Part shown: positions 1 to 8,594 of the stretch, piece after piece
Layout: each line of letters starts with the position of its first letter
Numbering within the stretch: position 1 is the first letter of the stretch
Source: Streptomyces afghaniensis 772
Lineage (GTDB): Bacteria; Actinomycetota; Actinomycetes; Streptomycetales; Streptomycetaceae
NCBI GenBank assembly: GCA_000415505.1
Contig: KE354168.1
Span: 1-36,018, forward strand
Reading direction: 5' to 3'
Length of the DNA: 36,018 nucleotides
Made by a program: the position numbers and the translations under genes
Notes under the pieces: generated by a model
Databases searched by the model: none
The model's input: only the letters and a program-made list of their open reading frames with translations
Told to the model about the DNA's origin: nothing

Positions 1-983
1 CGAGGAACAGGCCAGGTTGCGCGCTCGATCCAGCGTACGTAGCCGATCGGGTAGTCCCGGCCCTCCAGCTCGTACTCCGGGTCGTAGCGTCCGGGGCCGT
101 AACTGCGGGAGAACCGGACGTCGAGCTCTTTCTCGTAGTACGCGTTCCACGGCAGGTCCAGGCGGCACTTGCCGATGTCGACGACCCGGCCGCGGTCCCG
201 GCTCAGCCGGGCGGCCAGCTCGACGGGCTGGTTGCTGCCGCCGCCGGCGGCCAGATACACCTGGTCCACGCCGTGACCGCCGGTGAGTTCGGCGACGGCG
301 GCTTCCACGGCCGCGGACTCGGGATCGCCGCAGGCCGCCGCGCCGAGGCGCTCGGCGAGCTCGCAGCGCACCGGGTCGGGGTCGACCCCGACGACGCGGA
401 CTCCCGAGGCGGCGAGGAGCTGCACCACCAACTGCCCGATCAGCCCGAGGCCGACGACCAGTGCCACTTCGCCGAGCTGCGGTTCGCCCTGGCGTACGCC
501 CTGCAACGCGATCGACCCGACGGTGCCGAAGGCGGCGTGCCGCGGCGCGAGGCCGTCCGGCACCCGGGCGTAGAGGTTCTTGGGCACCCAGTTCAGCTCG
601 GCGTGCAACGCGTGCTCGTTGCCGGCGCAGGCCACGAGGTCGCCGACCTTCACATCGTCGATCCCGGGGCCGACCTGCTCGACCACCCCGCACAGCGAGT
701 AGCCCAGCGGCGTGTAGGAGTCCAGCTTCCCCATCACCTTGCGGTAGGTGGCGGGCACCCCGTTGGTGGCCACGCTCTGCATGACCTTGGCCACCTGGTC
801 CGGGCGGGAGCGGGCCTTGCCCAGCATCGACATGCCGGCCTCGGACACCTTCATGAGCTCGGTCCCGGTGGATATCAGCGAGTAGGAGGTCCGTACCAGC
901 ACACCGCCCGGCTTGCACCTCGGCGCCGGCACGTCGAGCAGCGCCAGTTCGCCGCTCTTGTAGTTCTGCACAACCTGTTTCAC
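1..983 (-). CDS. Zinc-type medium-chain dehydrogenase, N-terminal part (probable bi-domain oxidoreductase of a polysaccharide cluster); runs off the window
   Basis: About 327 residues are visible and the gene continues past base 1. The GTG start at 983 is chosen because AGGAGC lies a few bases upstream. An ATG 21 bases further upstream is in frame but has no ribosome site. The product begins MKQVVQNYKSGEL and has a GroES-like alcohol dehydrogenase fold, followed by the nucleotide-binding glycine motif GLGLIGQL. In exopolysaccharide loci such N-termini usually belong to fused proteins of about 700 residues, in which a Gfo/Idh/MocA domain follows the dehydrogenase domain. That second domain would lie outside the window, so the fusion is inferred. 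It is the last visible gene of the operon, starting 25 bases after asnB. An NAD(P)-dependent oxidation or reduction of a sugar is likely. The substrate is unknown. Confidence 0.8.
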   Translation of the reverse strand, partial: MKQVVQNYKSGELALLDVPAPRCKPGGVLVRTSYSLISTGTELMKVSEAGMSMLGKARSRPDQVAKVMQSVATNGVPATYRKVMGKLDSYTPLGYSLCGVVEQVGPGIDDVKVGDLVACAGNEHALHAELNWVPKNLYARVPDGLAPRHAAFGTVGSIALQGVRQGEPQLGEVALVVGLGLIGQLVVQLLAASGVRVVGVDPDPVRCELAERLGAAACGDPESAAVEAAVAELTGGHGVDQVYLAAGGGSNQPVELAARLSRDRGRVVDIGKCRLDLPWNAYYEKELDVRFSRSYGPGRYDPEYELEGRDYPIGYVRWIERATWPVP

Positions 984-1008
984 CCGAGCTCCTCTTGTTT
1001 CCATGCCG

Positions 1009-2943
1009 TCAGGCCGCCTGGCTCCGGCCGGAGCCGGAGCCGGAGGTCGCGTCGCGATACCAGTACTCGAGGGTCAGTACGTGCCAGAGATGCTTGGAGA
1101 AGTCCCGCTGCCCGGCGGCGTCCTCGGCGACCATCCGCGCCAGCGCGTCGCGGCGCAGCAACCCGGAATTGACGAGCACACCGTCGTTCACCACCTCGCG
1201 CACCAGCGGTGCCAGGTCCCGGCTCATCCAGGCGCGCAGCGGGGCGCTGAACAGGCCCTTGGGCCGGTAGACGATCTCCCGGGGCAGGATCGAGGTGGCG
1301 GCCTCCTTGAGGACGGCCTTGCCCTGGCGTCCGACGATCTTGCGATCACCGGGCACGGCGAACGCCGCCCTGACCACCTCGACGTCCACGTACGGCACCC
1401 GCACCTCGGTCGACGCGGCCATGCTCGACCGGTCCGTGTAAGCGAGGTTCAGGCCCGGCAGGAACATCCGGGCGTCGCCCAGGCACATGCGGTTGACGAA
1501 GTCGTCGAGGTCGTTGTCCCGGTAGACGTCCGCATGCTCGGTCAGCACGTCCTCGACCGCCCCGCCCAGGTCCGGATCGACCAACGCGAGCAGCTCCGCC
1601 TGGTCGTACATGGTGTAGCTGCGCCGGAACGCGGTCTCCTCCGGCAGCTCGGCGAAGGAGAGGAACCGCTTCGCGAAGCGCACCGACCGGTACCCCCGGC
1701 GGCTCGTCGCGACCGGCAGCCGGTCCACCGCCCTGGACAGGCCGCGCCGCAGGGGCCGCGGGACGCGCTGGTAGCGCAGCGCGAGCAGGTTGGCCAGGTG
1801 CTTGCGGTACCCGGCGAACAGCTCGTCGGCGCCCATCCCGGAGAGCATCACCTTGACCCCGGCCTCGCGGGCGGCCGAGCAGATCAGGAACGTGTTGATC
1901 GCTGCGGGGTCGCCGATCGGCTCGTCCAGGTGGTACGTCATCCGCGGCAGCAGGTCGAGCACGTCCGGAGCGATCTCGATCTCCCGCAGGTCGACGCCGA
2001 ACCGCTCGGCCACCTGCCGGGCATAGCGCAGGTCGTCCGGCATCGCCTCGAACCTGGCGTCCTCGGCGCGGAACCCGATCGTGTATGCGGAGATCCCGGG
2101 CCGGTCACGGGCCGCCAGCGCGGTCAGATAGCTGGAATCCAGACCGCCGGAGAGGAAGGTCGCCACGGGTACGTCGGACAGCAGGTGGCGCCGGGTCGAC
2201 TCCTCGACGACGGCGGCGATGTCCGGCTGCTCGCCGGCCTGCGCCCGCTCCCGGCCCTCGGCGGCGACGTCCTTCAGGTGCCAGAACCGGCCGCGCTCCA
2301 CCCGGCCGTCGGGCCGGCACCTCAGCCAGCTCCCCGGCGGCAGCTTCTCCGCCTCGCGGAAAGCGCACCGTGAGTCCGGCACCCAGTAGTACAACAGTGA
2401 GGCCACCAGTGCCGCATGGTCCACCTCCAGCGTCCCGCCGGTCGCGGCGGCGAGTGCCTTCAGCTCGGAGGCGAACACCAGACCCTCGCCGCGCCGGAGC
2501 AGGAACAGCGGCTTGATGCCGAGCTGGTCGCGGGCGAGCACCAGCTCACCGGTCCGCTCGTCGAAGATCCCGAACGCGAACATGCCGCGCAGCCGGGGCA
2601 AGCAGTCCGTGCCCCAGCGGCGCCAGGCCTCGAGGAGCACCTCGGTGTCGGAGGTGCCGCGGAAGCGCACCCCGGCGGCCGCCAGCTCGACGCGCAGCTC
2701 GGGCGCGTTGTACAGCTCGCCGTTGTACGTCAGGACGAGGCCGCCCGAGACCATCGGCTGGGCGCCGGTTTCGGACAGGTCGATGATGGCCAGCCGGCGG
2801 TGCCCGAGGTGCACTTCGCCGTCACCGGCGGGGTGGCTGTACCGGCCCGCCCCGTCCGGACCGCGGTGGGCGAGGGTATCGGTGAGCCGGTCGGTCACGA
2901 CCTTCCCGTCCGGCCATCGGTAAGTGCCTGCGATGCCACACAT
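1009..2943 (-). CDS. asnB: AsnB-type glutamine-dependent amidotransferase (asparagine synthase family)
   Basis: The 644-residue product has the two domains of class B asparagine synthetases. The N-terminal class II glutaminase domain starts MCGIAG, so Cys2 becomes the nucleophile after Met removal, and YNGE lies at 73-76. The C-terminal synthetase domain carries the ATP-pyrophosphatase loop SGGLDSS at 265-271. The ATG at 2943 is fixed by the need for Cys2 and by AGGAGG upstream. An in-frame extension upstream would bury the catalytic Cys and lies over the previous gene. The start is 2 bases after the stop of the upstream Wzz-like gene, so translation is probably coupled. Its place inside a polysaccharide operon suggests amide transfer to a sugar carboxylate, as proposed for WbpS-like proteins, rather than housekeeping asparagine synthesis. 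That role is inferred. Confidence 0.92.
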   Translation of the reverse strand: MCGIAGTYRWPDGKVVTDRLTDTLAHRGPDGAGRYSHPAGDGEVHLGHRRLAIIDLSETGAQPMVSGGLVLTYNGELYNAPELRVELAAAGVRFRGTSDTEVLLEAWRRWGTDCLPRLRGMFAFGIFDERTGELVLARDQLGIKPLFLLRRGEGLVFASELKALAAATGGTLEVDHAALVASLLYYWVPDSRCAFREAEKLPPGSWLRCRPDGRVERGRFWHLKDVAAEGRERAQAGEQPDIAAVVEESTRRHLLSDVPVATFLSGGLDSSYLTALAARDRPGISAYTIGFRAEDARFEAMPDDLRYARQVAERFGVDLREIEIAPDVLDLLPRMTYHLDEPIGDPAAINTFLICSAAREAGVKVMLSGMGADELFAGYRKHLANLLALRYQRVPRPLRRGLSRAVDRLPVATSRRGYRSVRFAKRFLSFAELPEETAFRRSYTMYDQAELLALVDPDLGGAVEDVLTEHADVYRDNDLDDFVNRMCLGDARMFLPGLNLAYTDRSSMAASTEVRVPYVDVEVVRAAFAVPGDRKIVGRQGKAVLKEAATSILPREIVYRPKGLFSAPLRAWMSRDLAPLVREVVNDGVLVNSGLLRRDALARMVAEDAAGQRDFSKHLWHVLTLEYWYRDATSGSGSGRSQAA

Positions 2944-2945
2944 GT

Positions 2946-4499
2946 CTACCGCGCCTCCTGGTCGCTGCCCGGGATCCGTGCCGTCCACATCGGCAGCCGC
3001 TCCGTCCGATGCCGGCCCTCCGCCACTGTCTGAACGGCGTGGGAGGTACCCCCACCGTTCTGCCGGGCCGACCGCTCGGGCCGGCCGCGCAGCGCGGTGT
3101 GCGGCCCGTCCCACAGCGTGCCGTCGGTCCGGTCACGCGGATCGGGGTCGATCAGCACCACACCGATCACCGCGATGCGCTGGTCCGCGAGCTGCCGCGC
3201 CACGGTGTGCAGCCATGCGGCGCTGCCGTGCCCGGCACGCACGACGAGCACGGTCTGAGTGCCGAGGTACTGGAGGTCGGTCCACGCCGTGCCGGGCGCC
3301 ACCGAGCCGACGCCGATCCGGTACCCCTCAGGCGACACGGCCGCGGCGCGCTCGCCGCCGACCACGGTGGGGTCTCCTGGCTTGGGGCGGCGGCCTGCGA
3401 GCTGCGGGCCGGGCAGGCCATCGACGATGACCACCGGTCCGTCCGCCGCCAGTTCCCGGGCGAGATCCAGGGCGATCACGCTCGTGCTGCGCGCACAGCC
3501 CAGTTCCAGCAGCGACACCGGTTCCGCGGAACCGCGCACGGTGCGGGCCAGGGTTCCGGTGAGCCGTATCCGTGCCGCCCGCGTCCGCCGGCGCTGCCAC
3601 AGCCTGCCCGACCTGCGGGGCAGCTCCGCGATGACCGAGGCGCCGAGGTTCGCCGCGATGTCCCGGCGCAGCACCGGGCGGTCCGCCACCACTGTGCCGA
3701 CCGCGGCCACCGCGAGCCCGAGGACCAGCCCGAGGACGAGCCCGATCGCGGCGTTGGTGGCGGCGGTCCTGGGCAGGGAGTGCCGCACCGCGCGCGGGGC
3801 GTCCACGATCTGTGTGCCGGCGACGAGCTGGGGCGTGCCGAGGCGCGCCTCCTCGGCGCGCTGGTCGAAGTCGGCGATCCGCGAAGTGAGTTCGGCCCGG
3901 CGGGCGAAGAGGGACTCCATGCTCGCCGACGATTTCGGGCCGCTCTCCGGCGGTCCGTCTCCGATCGCCTTGTTGACCTCGGCGAGTTCCTTCCGCATGC
4001 GGTCACGCTGGTCGAGCAGGGCGTCGGCCTCGGCCTTCGCGGTCTCCCGCATCCGCTTGACATGGTCCGCGACGAACGCGTCGGCCAGCGCCTTGGCCCG
4101 GGCCACCGCTTCCGCGTCGCTGTCACCCGTCACATCGATCTGCAGCAGGTTGTTGGTCAAGCCGGTACCTCGGTAGTCCCGCATGAAGTCTTCCGGCTTC
4201 TCCGGGGACTTGAGGGACTGCAGGGCCTGGCCGGCGATCCGCGTGGTGTGCAGCAGTGCGACGTCGGTGCGGATCAGCGTCCCGGTGTCGTTCGGCTGAT
4301 CCTCCTTGTGCGCGACCAGCACCTTGGTCACCGCGGTCGGCGGCGGGGGCATCAGGACCGCCACCGTCGCGCCGACCAGCAGCCCCAGCAGGGCCAAGGA
4401 GCACCAGAGGCGGCGGCGCCTGCGCACCGCCACCACCAGCGCCTGCAGGTCGAGGAGCGGAGCGGCGGCCGACGACTCGGACGTCTTGCTCGTCGTCAC
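2946..4499 (-). CDS. Wzz/chain-length-determinant-like membrane protein with degenerate C-terminal ATPase domain
   Basis: This 517-residue protein has the layout of a polysaccharide co-polymerase. A basic N-terminal stretch (RRRRR, about 26-30) precedes a membrane segment at about 31-51. An external region rich in charged helices (about 130-225, likely coiled coil) leads to a conserved-looking proline (IVDAPRAV, about 231-238) and a second membrane segment at about 248-272. The cytoplasmic tail resembles a bacterial tyrosine-kinase/ParA-type ATPase, but the P-loop position reads GCARSTSV (334-341) with no GKS/GKT, and VVIVDG (356-361) stands where a Walker A' motif would be. Kinase activity is therefore unlikely. 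There is no C-terminal tyrosine cluster. The start overlaps the stop of the preceding Wzz-like gene by 4 bp (ATGA). It probably helps control polymer length or export in the cytoplasmic membrane. Confidence 0.8.
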   Translation of the reverse strand: MTTSKTSESSAAAPLLDLQALVVAVRRRRRLWCSLALLGLLVGATVAVLMPPPPTAVTKVLVAHKEDQPNDTGTLIRTDVALLHTTRIAGQALQSLKSPEKPEDFMRDYRGTGLTNNLLQIDVTGDSDAEAVARAKALADAFVADHVKRMRETAKAEADALLDQRDRMRKELAEVNKAIGDGPPESGPKSSASMESLFARRAELTSRIADFDQRAEEARLGTPQLVAGTQIVDAPRAVRHSLPRTAATNAAIGLVLGLVLGLAVAAVGTVVADRPVLRRDIAANLGASVIAELPRRSGRLWQRRRTRAARIRLTGTLARTVRGSAEPVSLLELGCARSTSVIALDLARELAADGPVVIVDGLPGPQLAGRRPKPGDPTVVGGERAAAVSPEGYRIGVGSVAPGTAWTDLQYLGTQTVLVVRAGHGSAAWLHTVARQLADQRIAVIGVVLIDPDPRDRTDGTLWDGPHTALRGRPERSARQNGGGTSHAVQTVAEGRHRTERLPMWTARIPGSDQEAR

Positions 4500-5896
4500 A
4501 CCGAGCCTCCCGTCGCATGGCCGCGAACGGCGAGCACCGGAGTGGCCTCGTCCGGAGGATGGCCGGCAGATCGCGCCGGGCGGGCCCGGACCGGGCCGGC
4601 GACGACGATGCCGACCACCTCATGTCCGCCGTCCGCGCAGGCCTCGGCGATGCCGGTGAGCTCCTCCGCGGTCCAGCGGCCCGGGCTGAGGACGACCAGG
4701 GCACCGGACTCGGTGTCGCGGTCCGGCACCATCGGCCGGTCCGCCGAGACCTCCACCACCCGCAGCATGGGATGTCCCCCGCTCGGAGAGCTCGGGGCAG
4801 GATCGCACTCGGCCTCGGCGACGAGCTGCCCGGCGGCCCGGCGGGCGATCTCGTCGCCGGCCGGTACGACCACCAGCAGCCGCCGTGGAGCCGGCAGCCG
4901 GTCCCGGAGTCGAGCGCACACCCGCCGGTAGCGGATCCGGCTGTCGGTCTCGTCGCCGGAGGTCTGCGGGACGGGTATGTCCCACCGGACGTCGACGCCC
5001 AGCAGCCGGCGGATCCGGGCCCGCGCGCCGGGGCCTTCCGGCCGGTGCGCGGGCCGTTCAGCAGGAACGTCGACGGTGCCCAGCAGCGTCGAGCCCAGCG
5101 CCGCGGCGATCTCCGGTTCGGTGCGCAGTCGGCGACTCACCCGTGCGGCGGCGAGATGGCCGATGACCGCGAGCAGGAAGAACAGCAGCGCCCCGGCGAC
5201 GATGAGCTGCGTCCTCGTCGGCGCCGCCGCGCCGGTCGGCCGGGACGCCGGCCCCATGACGACCATGCCGGCCTTGTCGGTCGCCGGATCGGCTTCGTCC
5301 AGCTTCTTCATGGCCTCCTGCAGCGTGGTGCGCAGCTTCTCGAGCTCGGTGCGGGCCTGCACGCTCTCCACGGTCCGACCCGGATCTGCCGCATCGGCCA
5401 GGTCGGTGATGCGGCGGTCGGTCTCCGCCACCCTCTTCCGCAGCGCCTCGGTCTCCGTGGCCGCTTCGAGGTCGGTACTGCCACCTGTGATCCGCGCGGC
5501 GAAGGTGACGAACTGCTGGGCCACCCGGTCGGAGAGCCGCTGCGCGCGCTCAGGGGTGTCGGCCGTACCGGAGACCTTGATGATGTTCCCGTCGGCGGAC
5601 TCGGCGCTCACGTCGTCCCGCAGTTCGGTGCCGTTGACGCCTTTCCAGCCGAGCGTGGCGGCCGCGCGGTCGACCACCGCCGAACTGGTCGCGATGTCCA
5701 CCTGGGTCAGCAGTTCGCGCTCCTCCCACTGCCCCGGCAGCAGTACCGATGCCGACGCCGTGTACCGCGGCGGAAGCAGCAGCACCGAGGTGCCGTAGCC
5801 GACGAGCGCCCCCACCACGGCGAGGACGGCGAGGAGCCGCCACCGCCGACGGAGAATCCGTCCGATCGTGACCAGACGGATCGTGTCATCACTCAA
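4496..5896 (-). CDS. Wzz-like polysaccharide co-polymerase (second of a tandem pair)
   Basis: The 466-residue product starts MSDDTIRLVTIGRILRRRW and has membrane segments at about 20-40 and 231-252 flanking an external domain. This domain contains the VDIATSSAVVDRAA stretch typical of Wzz proteins and a helical region at about 145-200. The cytoplasmic tail (about 255-466) again looks like a relic of a nucleotide-binding domain: LLVVVPAGDEIARRAAGQLV lies where a P-loop would be expected, but the glycine-lysine signature is missing. It overlaps both neighbours by 4 bp, so this gene, the glycosyltransferase before it and the Wzz-like gene after it form a translationally coupled run. Two divergent Wzz-like proteins side by side may act as a hetero-oligomer. 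That is an inference from context. Confidence 0.8.
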   Translation of the reverse strand: MSDDTIRLVTIGRILRRRWRLLAVLAVVGALVGYGTSVLLLPPRYTASASVLLPGQWEERELLTQVDIATSSAVVDRAAATLGWKGVNGTELRDDVSAESADGNIIKVSGTADTPERAQRLSDRVAQQFVTFAARITGGSTDLEAATETEALRKRVAETDRRITDLADAADPGRTVESVQARTELEKLRTTLQEAMKKLDEADPATDKAGMVVMGPASRPTGAAAPTRTQLIVAGALLFFLLAVIGHLAAARVSRRLRTEPEIAAALGSTLLGTVDVPAERPAHRPEGPGARARIRRLLGVDVRWDIPVPQTSGDETDSRIRYRRVCARLRDRLPAPRRLLVVVPAGDEIARRAAGQLVAEAECDPAPSSPSGGHPMLRVVEVSADRPMVPDRDTESGALVVLSPGRWTAEELTGIAEACADGGHEVVGIVVAGPVRARPARSAGHPPDEATPVLAVRGHATGGSV

Positions 5897-7200
5897 TGGC
5901 GCGGCCTCTTCCCCGTACGGACCGGCCCACCTGCCGGAAGCCGGTCCCGGCAGGCGGCGGCGTAGGCGGCGAGCAGCGACGCTTGCGAGTGCCGCCAGGC
6001 GAGCGGACCGCTGATCCGCTCCTGGCCGATCTTGCCCATCCGGGCCCGCGTCTCCGGATCGTCCAGCAGCAGCGCGATGAGCTCGGCGAACTCGGCCTCG
6101 TCGTTGGCGGGCGCGTAGACGGCGGCGTCACCGGCGGAGACTCGCGCTTCCCGAAGGTCGAACGAGACGATCGGCCGGCCCATCGCCATGTACTCCAGGA
6201 CCTTGTTCATGGTCGACACGTCGTTGAGCGGATTGCGCGGGTCGGGGGAGAGGCACACGTCCGCGGTGGACAGGTAGCGCACCAGGTCGGCGTCCGGGAT
6301 GCGCCCGGTGAACTGCACCTGGTCACAGAGCCCGAGCCGCCGGGACAGTTCCACCATCGCGTCGAAGGCGTCGCCGGCGCCGACGAACACCGCGTGCCAG
6401 TCGGTCCGCCCGACCTCGTCACGCAGTTTCGCGAGGGCGCGCAGGGCGTAGTCGACCCCGTCCTGCGGGCCCATGACGCCGAGGTAACACAGCAGATGAG
6501 GCTTGCCGCGCTTCAACTCCGGCTCGGGAGGCACCGGTTGGAACCGGTCGACGGCGGGTGCGCTGCGCACCACGAACACGTCCTCCGGCCGCCGGCCGCC
6601 ACGGCGCACCGCGACGTCCCGGTAGCTCTCGTTGGTGGCGAGCACGACGTCCGCGGCCCGGTAGGTCAGCCGTTCCAGCGCGCACACGGCGCGGTAGAGC
6701 AGGTCCTCGCCGCGGTCGAACCGGGAGAGGTACAGCTCGGGTACCAGGTCGTGCTGGTCGAAGACGAACCGCGCGCCGCGCCGCTTCAGCCACAGTGCCG
6801 GCAGGAACAGCAGGTCGGGCGGGTTGCAGGCGTGGACCACGTCGACCGGGCCGACCTTCCGGGCCAGCCGGGCCGTGTGCCACAACGCCGATCCGTACTC
6901 CCGCAGGTAGCCGGCCGGCCCCCCGGTGGCCGCGCGCAACGGGTAGCGGTGGATCCGCACCCCGTCGATCACCGCCTCCGGCTCCGTGTCGCGCTTGCTC
7001 CCCTGCGGACAGATGACGTGCACCGTCCAGCCCGCGTCGCGCAGCGTCGTGCACTCCTGCCACACCCGCCGGTCGAACGGCACCGACAGGTTCTCCACCA
7101 GGACCAGCGCGCGCCGGTTCGATCCGTCGCCGCCGGCTGTGTCATCGAACGATCTGTCACCAAGCAAGGCCCACGTACCCCGGTTCGGTCCGGCGCGCAT
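5893..7200 (-). CDS. Glycosyltransferase family 4 protein
   Basis: The product is about 435 residues. The N-terminal Rossmann domain begins RALVLVENLSVPFDRRVWQE and continues to a VHVICPQG strand, a hallmark of GT4 enzymes related to colanic-acid and capsule transferases. The C-terminal domain carries the acceptor/donor signature EYMAMGRPIVSFDLREAR, equivalent to the E-x7-E motif, followed by a typical DDPETRARMG helix. It presumably transfers a sugar from a nucleotide donor to the lipid-linked repeat unit on the inner membrane face. The ATG at 7200 lies 44 bases inside the upstream dehydrogenase gene. A TTG twelve codons in (near 7167) is an alternative start, so the N-terminus is uncertain. 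The 3' end overlaps the Wzz-like gene by 4 bp. Linkage specificity cannot be read from the sequence. Confidence 0.88.
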   Translation of the reverse strand: MRAGPNRGTWALLGDRSFDDTAGGDGSNRRALVLVENLSVPFDRRVWQECTTLRDAGWTVHVICPQGSKRDTEPEAVIDGVRIHRYPLRAATGGPAGYLREYGSALWHTARLARKVGPVDVVHACNPPDLLFLPALWLKRRGARFVFDQHDLVPELYLSRFDRGEDLLYRAVCALERLTYRAADVVLATNESYRDVAVRRGGRRPEDVFVVRSAPAVDRFQPVPPEPELKRGKPHLLCYLGVMGPQDGVDYALRALAKLRDEVGRTDWHAVFVGAGDAFDAMVELSRRLGLCDQVQFTGRIPDADLVRYLSTADVCLSPDPRNPLNDVSTMNKVLEYMAMGRPIVSFDLREARVSAGDAAVYAPANDEAEFAELIALLLDDPETRARMGKIGQERISGPLAWRHSQASLLAAYAAACRDRLPAGGPVRTGKRPRH

Positions 7201-8482
7201 CGGCGTCGGGAAGGTGGATGAGGTCGACGATCACCGGGCCGTCACCATGGGGCAGCGCCGACAGCACGGCCGGATCCCTGGTCCCGACCAGGCACACCTC
7301 GGCGTGCTCCAGCACCTCTTCCACGGAATCCGCGAGCAACTGCGCGAGGTGCGGCAGCCGGGTCTCGATGTACTCGCGGTTCGCGCCGATCAGCCGGGAG
7401 AGGCTCACGTTGGCGTCGTGGATCCGCAGGTCGTACCCCTTGCCGAAGAGCCTCTCCGCCAGCTCGACGAGCGGGCTCTCGCGCAGGTCGTCGGTGCCGG
7501 GTTTGAAGGACAGCCCGAACAGGCCCACGCGGCGCTTGCCGGTGCGCTCGACCAGCTCCACCGCGCGCTGCAGATGGTCGGCGTTGGAGGGCAGCACGTG
7601 GGCGAGGATGGGCACCGAGACGTCGGCCCGCTGCGCCGCGTGGACCAGGCTGCGCAGATCCTTGGGCAGGCAGGAGCCACCGAAGGCGAAACCGGGCCGC
7701 AGGTAGGCGGGGCTGATGTTCAGCTTGCGGTCGGCCAGGAACACGTCCATCACCTGGTGCGAGTCCACCCCGAGCGCCTGGCACACCGCGCCCAGCTCGT
7801 TCGCGAAGCCGATCTTGAGGCCGTGGAACGCGTTGTCCGCGTACTTGATCGCCTCGGCCGTCGGGACCGGCACCCGGAACACCTCGCCGGGCAAGCCGTC
7901 GTACAGCGCCGTCACCGCATCGCCGCTCGCCGGGTCGAGCTCGCCGATGACGGTCTTGGGCGGGTCGAAGAAGTCCCGCACGCTCGTGCCCTCGCGCAGG
8001 AACTCCGGGTTGACCGCGACCCCGATGTCCACCCCGGCAGTGCCGCCGACGTACTTCTCCAGGATCGGTACCAGCAGGTTCAGGCAGGTGCCGGGGAGCA
8101 TGGTGCTGCGGAACACGACGGTGTGCCGGCCCCCCTGCTCGGCCCCCTCGGCCAGCGCGGCGCCGATCTGCTCGGTGACCCGCTCCAAGTACGTGGTGCA
8201 CAGGCCGCCGTTGGGCTCCGACGGCGTGCCCACGCAGACCAGCGACACATCGCTGCCCATGATCGCCTCGCGGACGTCGCCGGTGGCGCGCAACGCTCCG
8301 GTCCGCACGACCTCGGCGATGAGCTCGCCGATCCGCTCCTCGACCACCGGGGCCTTGCCGTCGTTGACCAGGTCGACCTTCGCCTGGTTCACGTCCACCC
8401 CGATGACCTCGTGACCCATGCTGGCCAGGCACGCGGCCGACACGCAGCCCACGTAGCCGAGCCCGAAAACGCTGACTCTCAT
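7157..8482 (-). CDS. UDP-glucose/GDP-mannose 6-dehydrogenase family protein (nucleotide-sugar dehydrogenase)
   Basis: The 441-residue product oxidises the C6 alcohol of a nucleotide sugar to a carboxylate in two NAD-dependent steps, supplying UDP-glucuronate or GDP-mannuronate. The NAD-binding motif GLGYVG is at 7-12, the NPEFLREG loop with Glu160 near 158-165, the catalytic-base region KYADNAF around Lys213, and the thiol motif FGGSCLPKDLRSL with Cys271 near 267-279. The GGSCLPKD wording and overall length are closer to AlgD-type GDP-mannose dehydrogenases than to many UDP-glucose enzymes, but substrate choice needs phylogeny. The ATG at 8482 is preceded by GGGGAGG, and the glycine motif begins six residues later, as usual. 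The gene sits between the priming transferase and a glycosyltransferase, so the polymer very likely contains a uronic acid. Confidence 0.92.
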   Translation of the reverse strand: MRVSVFGLGYVGCVSAACLASMGHEVIGVDVNQAKVDLVNDGKAPVVEERIGELIAEVVRTGALRATGDVREAIMGSDVSLVCVGTPSEPNGGLCTTYLERVTEQIGAALAEGAEQGGRHTVVFRSTMLPGTCLNLLVPILEKYVGGTAGVDIGVAVNPEFLREGTSVRDFFDPPKTVIGELDPASGDAVTALYDGLPGEVFRVPVPTAEAIKYADNAFHGLKIGFANELGAVCQALGVDSHQVMDVFLADRKLNISPAYLRPGFAFGGSCLPKDLRSLVHAAQRADVSVPILAHVLPSNADHLQRAVELVERTGKRRVGLFGLSFKPGTDDLRESPLVELAERLFGKGYDLRIHDANVSLSRLIGANREYIETRLPHLAQLLADSVEEVLEHAEVCLVGTRDPAVLSALPHGDGPVIVDLIHLPDADARRTEPGYVGLAW

Positions 8483-8594
8483 GACCCGTTCCTCCCCCCA
8501 GGCAGACCCTTGTGGTCTGCGGTCCCCCGAAGCAGGCGCTCGCGGCCTGCGGTCCCCGCGCCGGCGGGACCGTCGAGTTGCGGCCCCCCGCGCA

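Noticed and set aside
1003-2373. Plus-strand open frame of 456 codons opposite asnB
   Set aside because: It is a shadow of a gene with an intact glutaminase and ATP loop, with no recognisable domain of its own.
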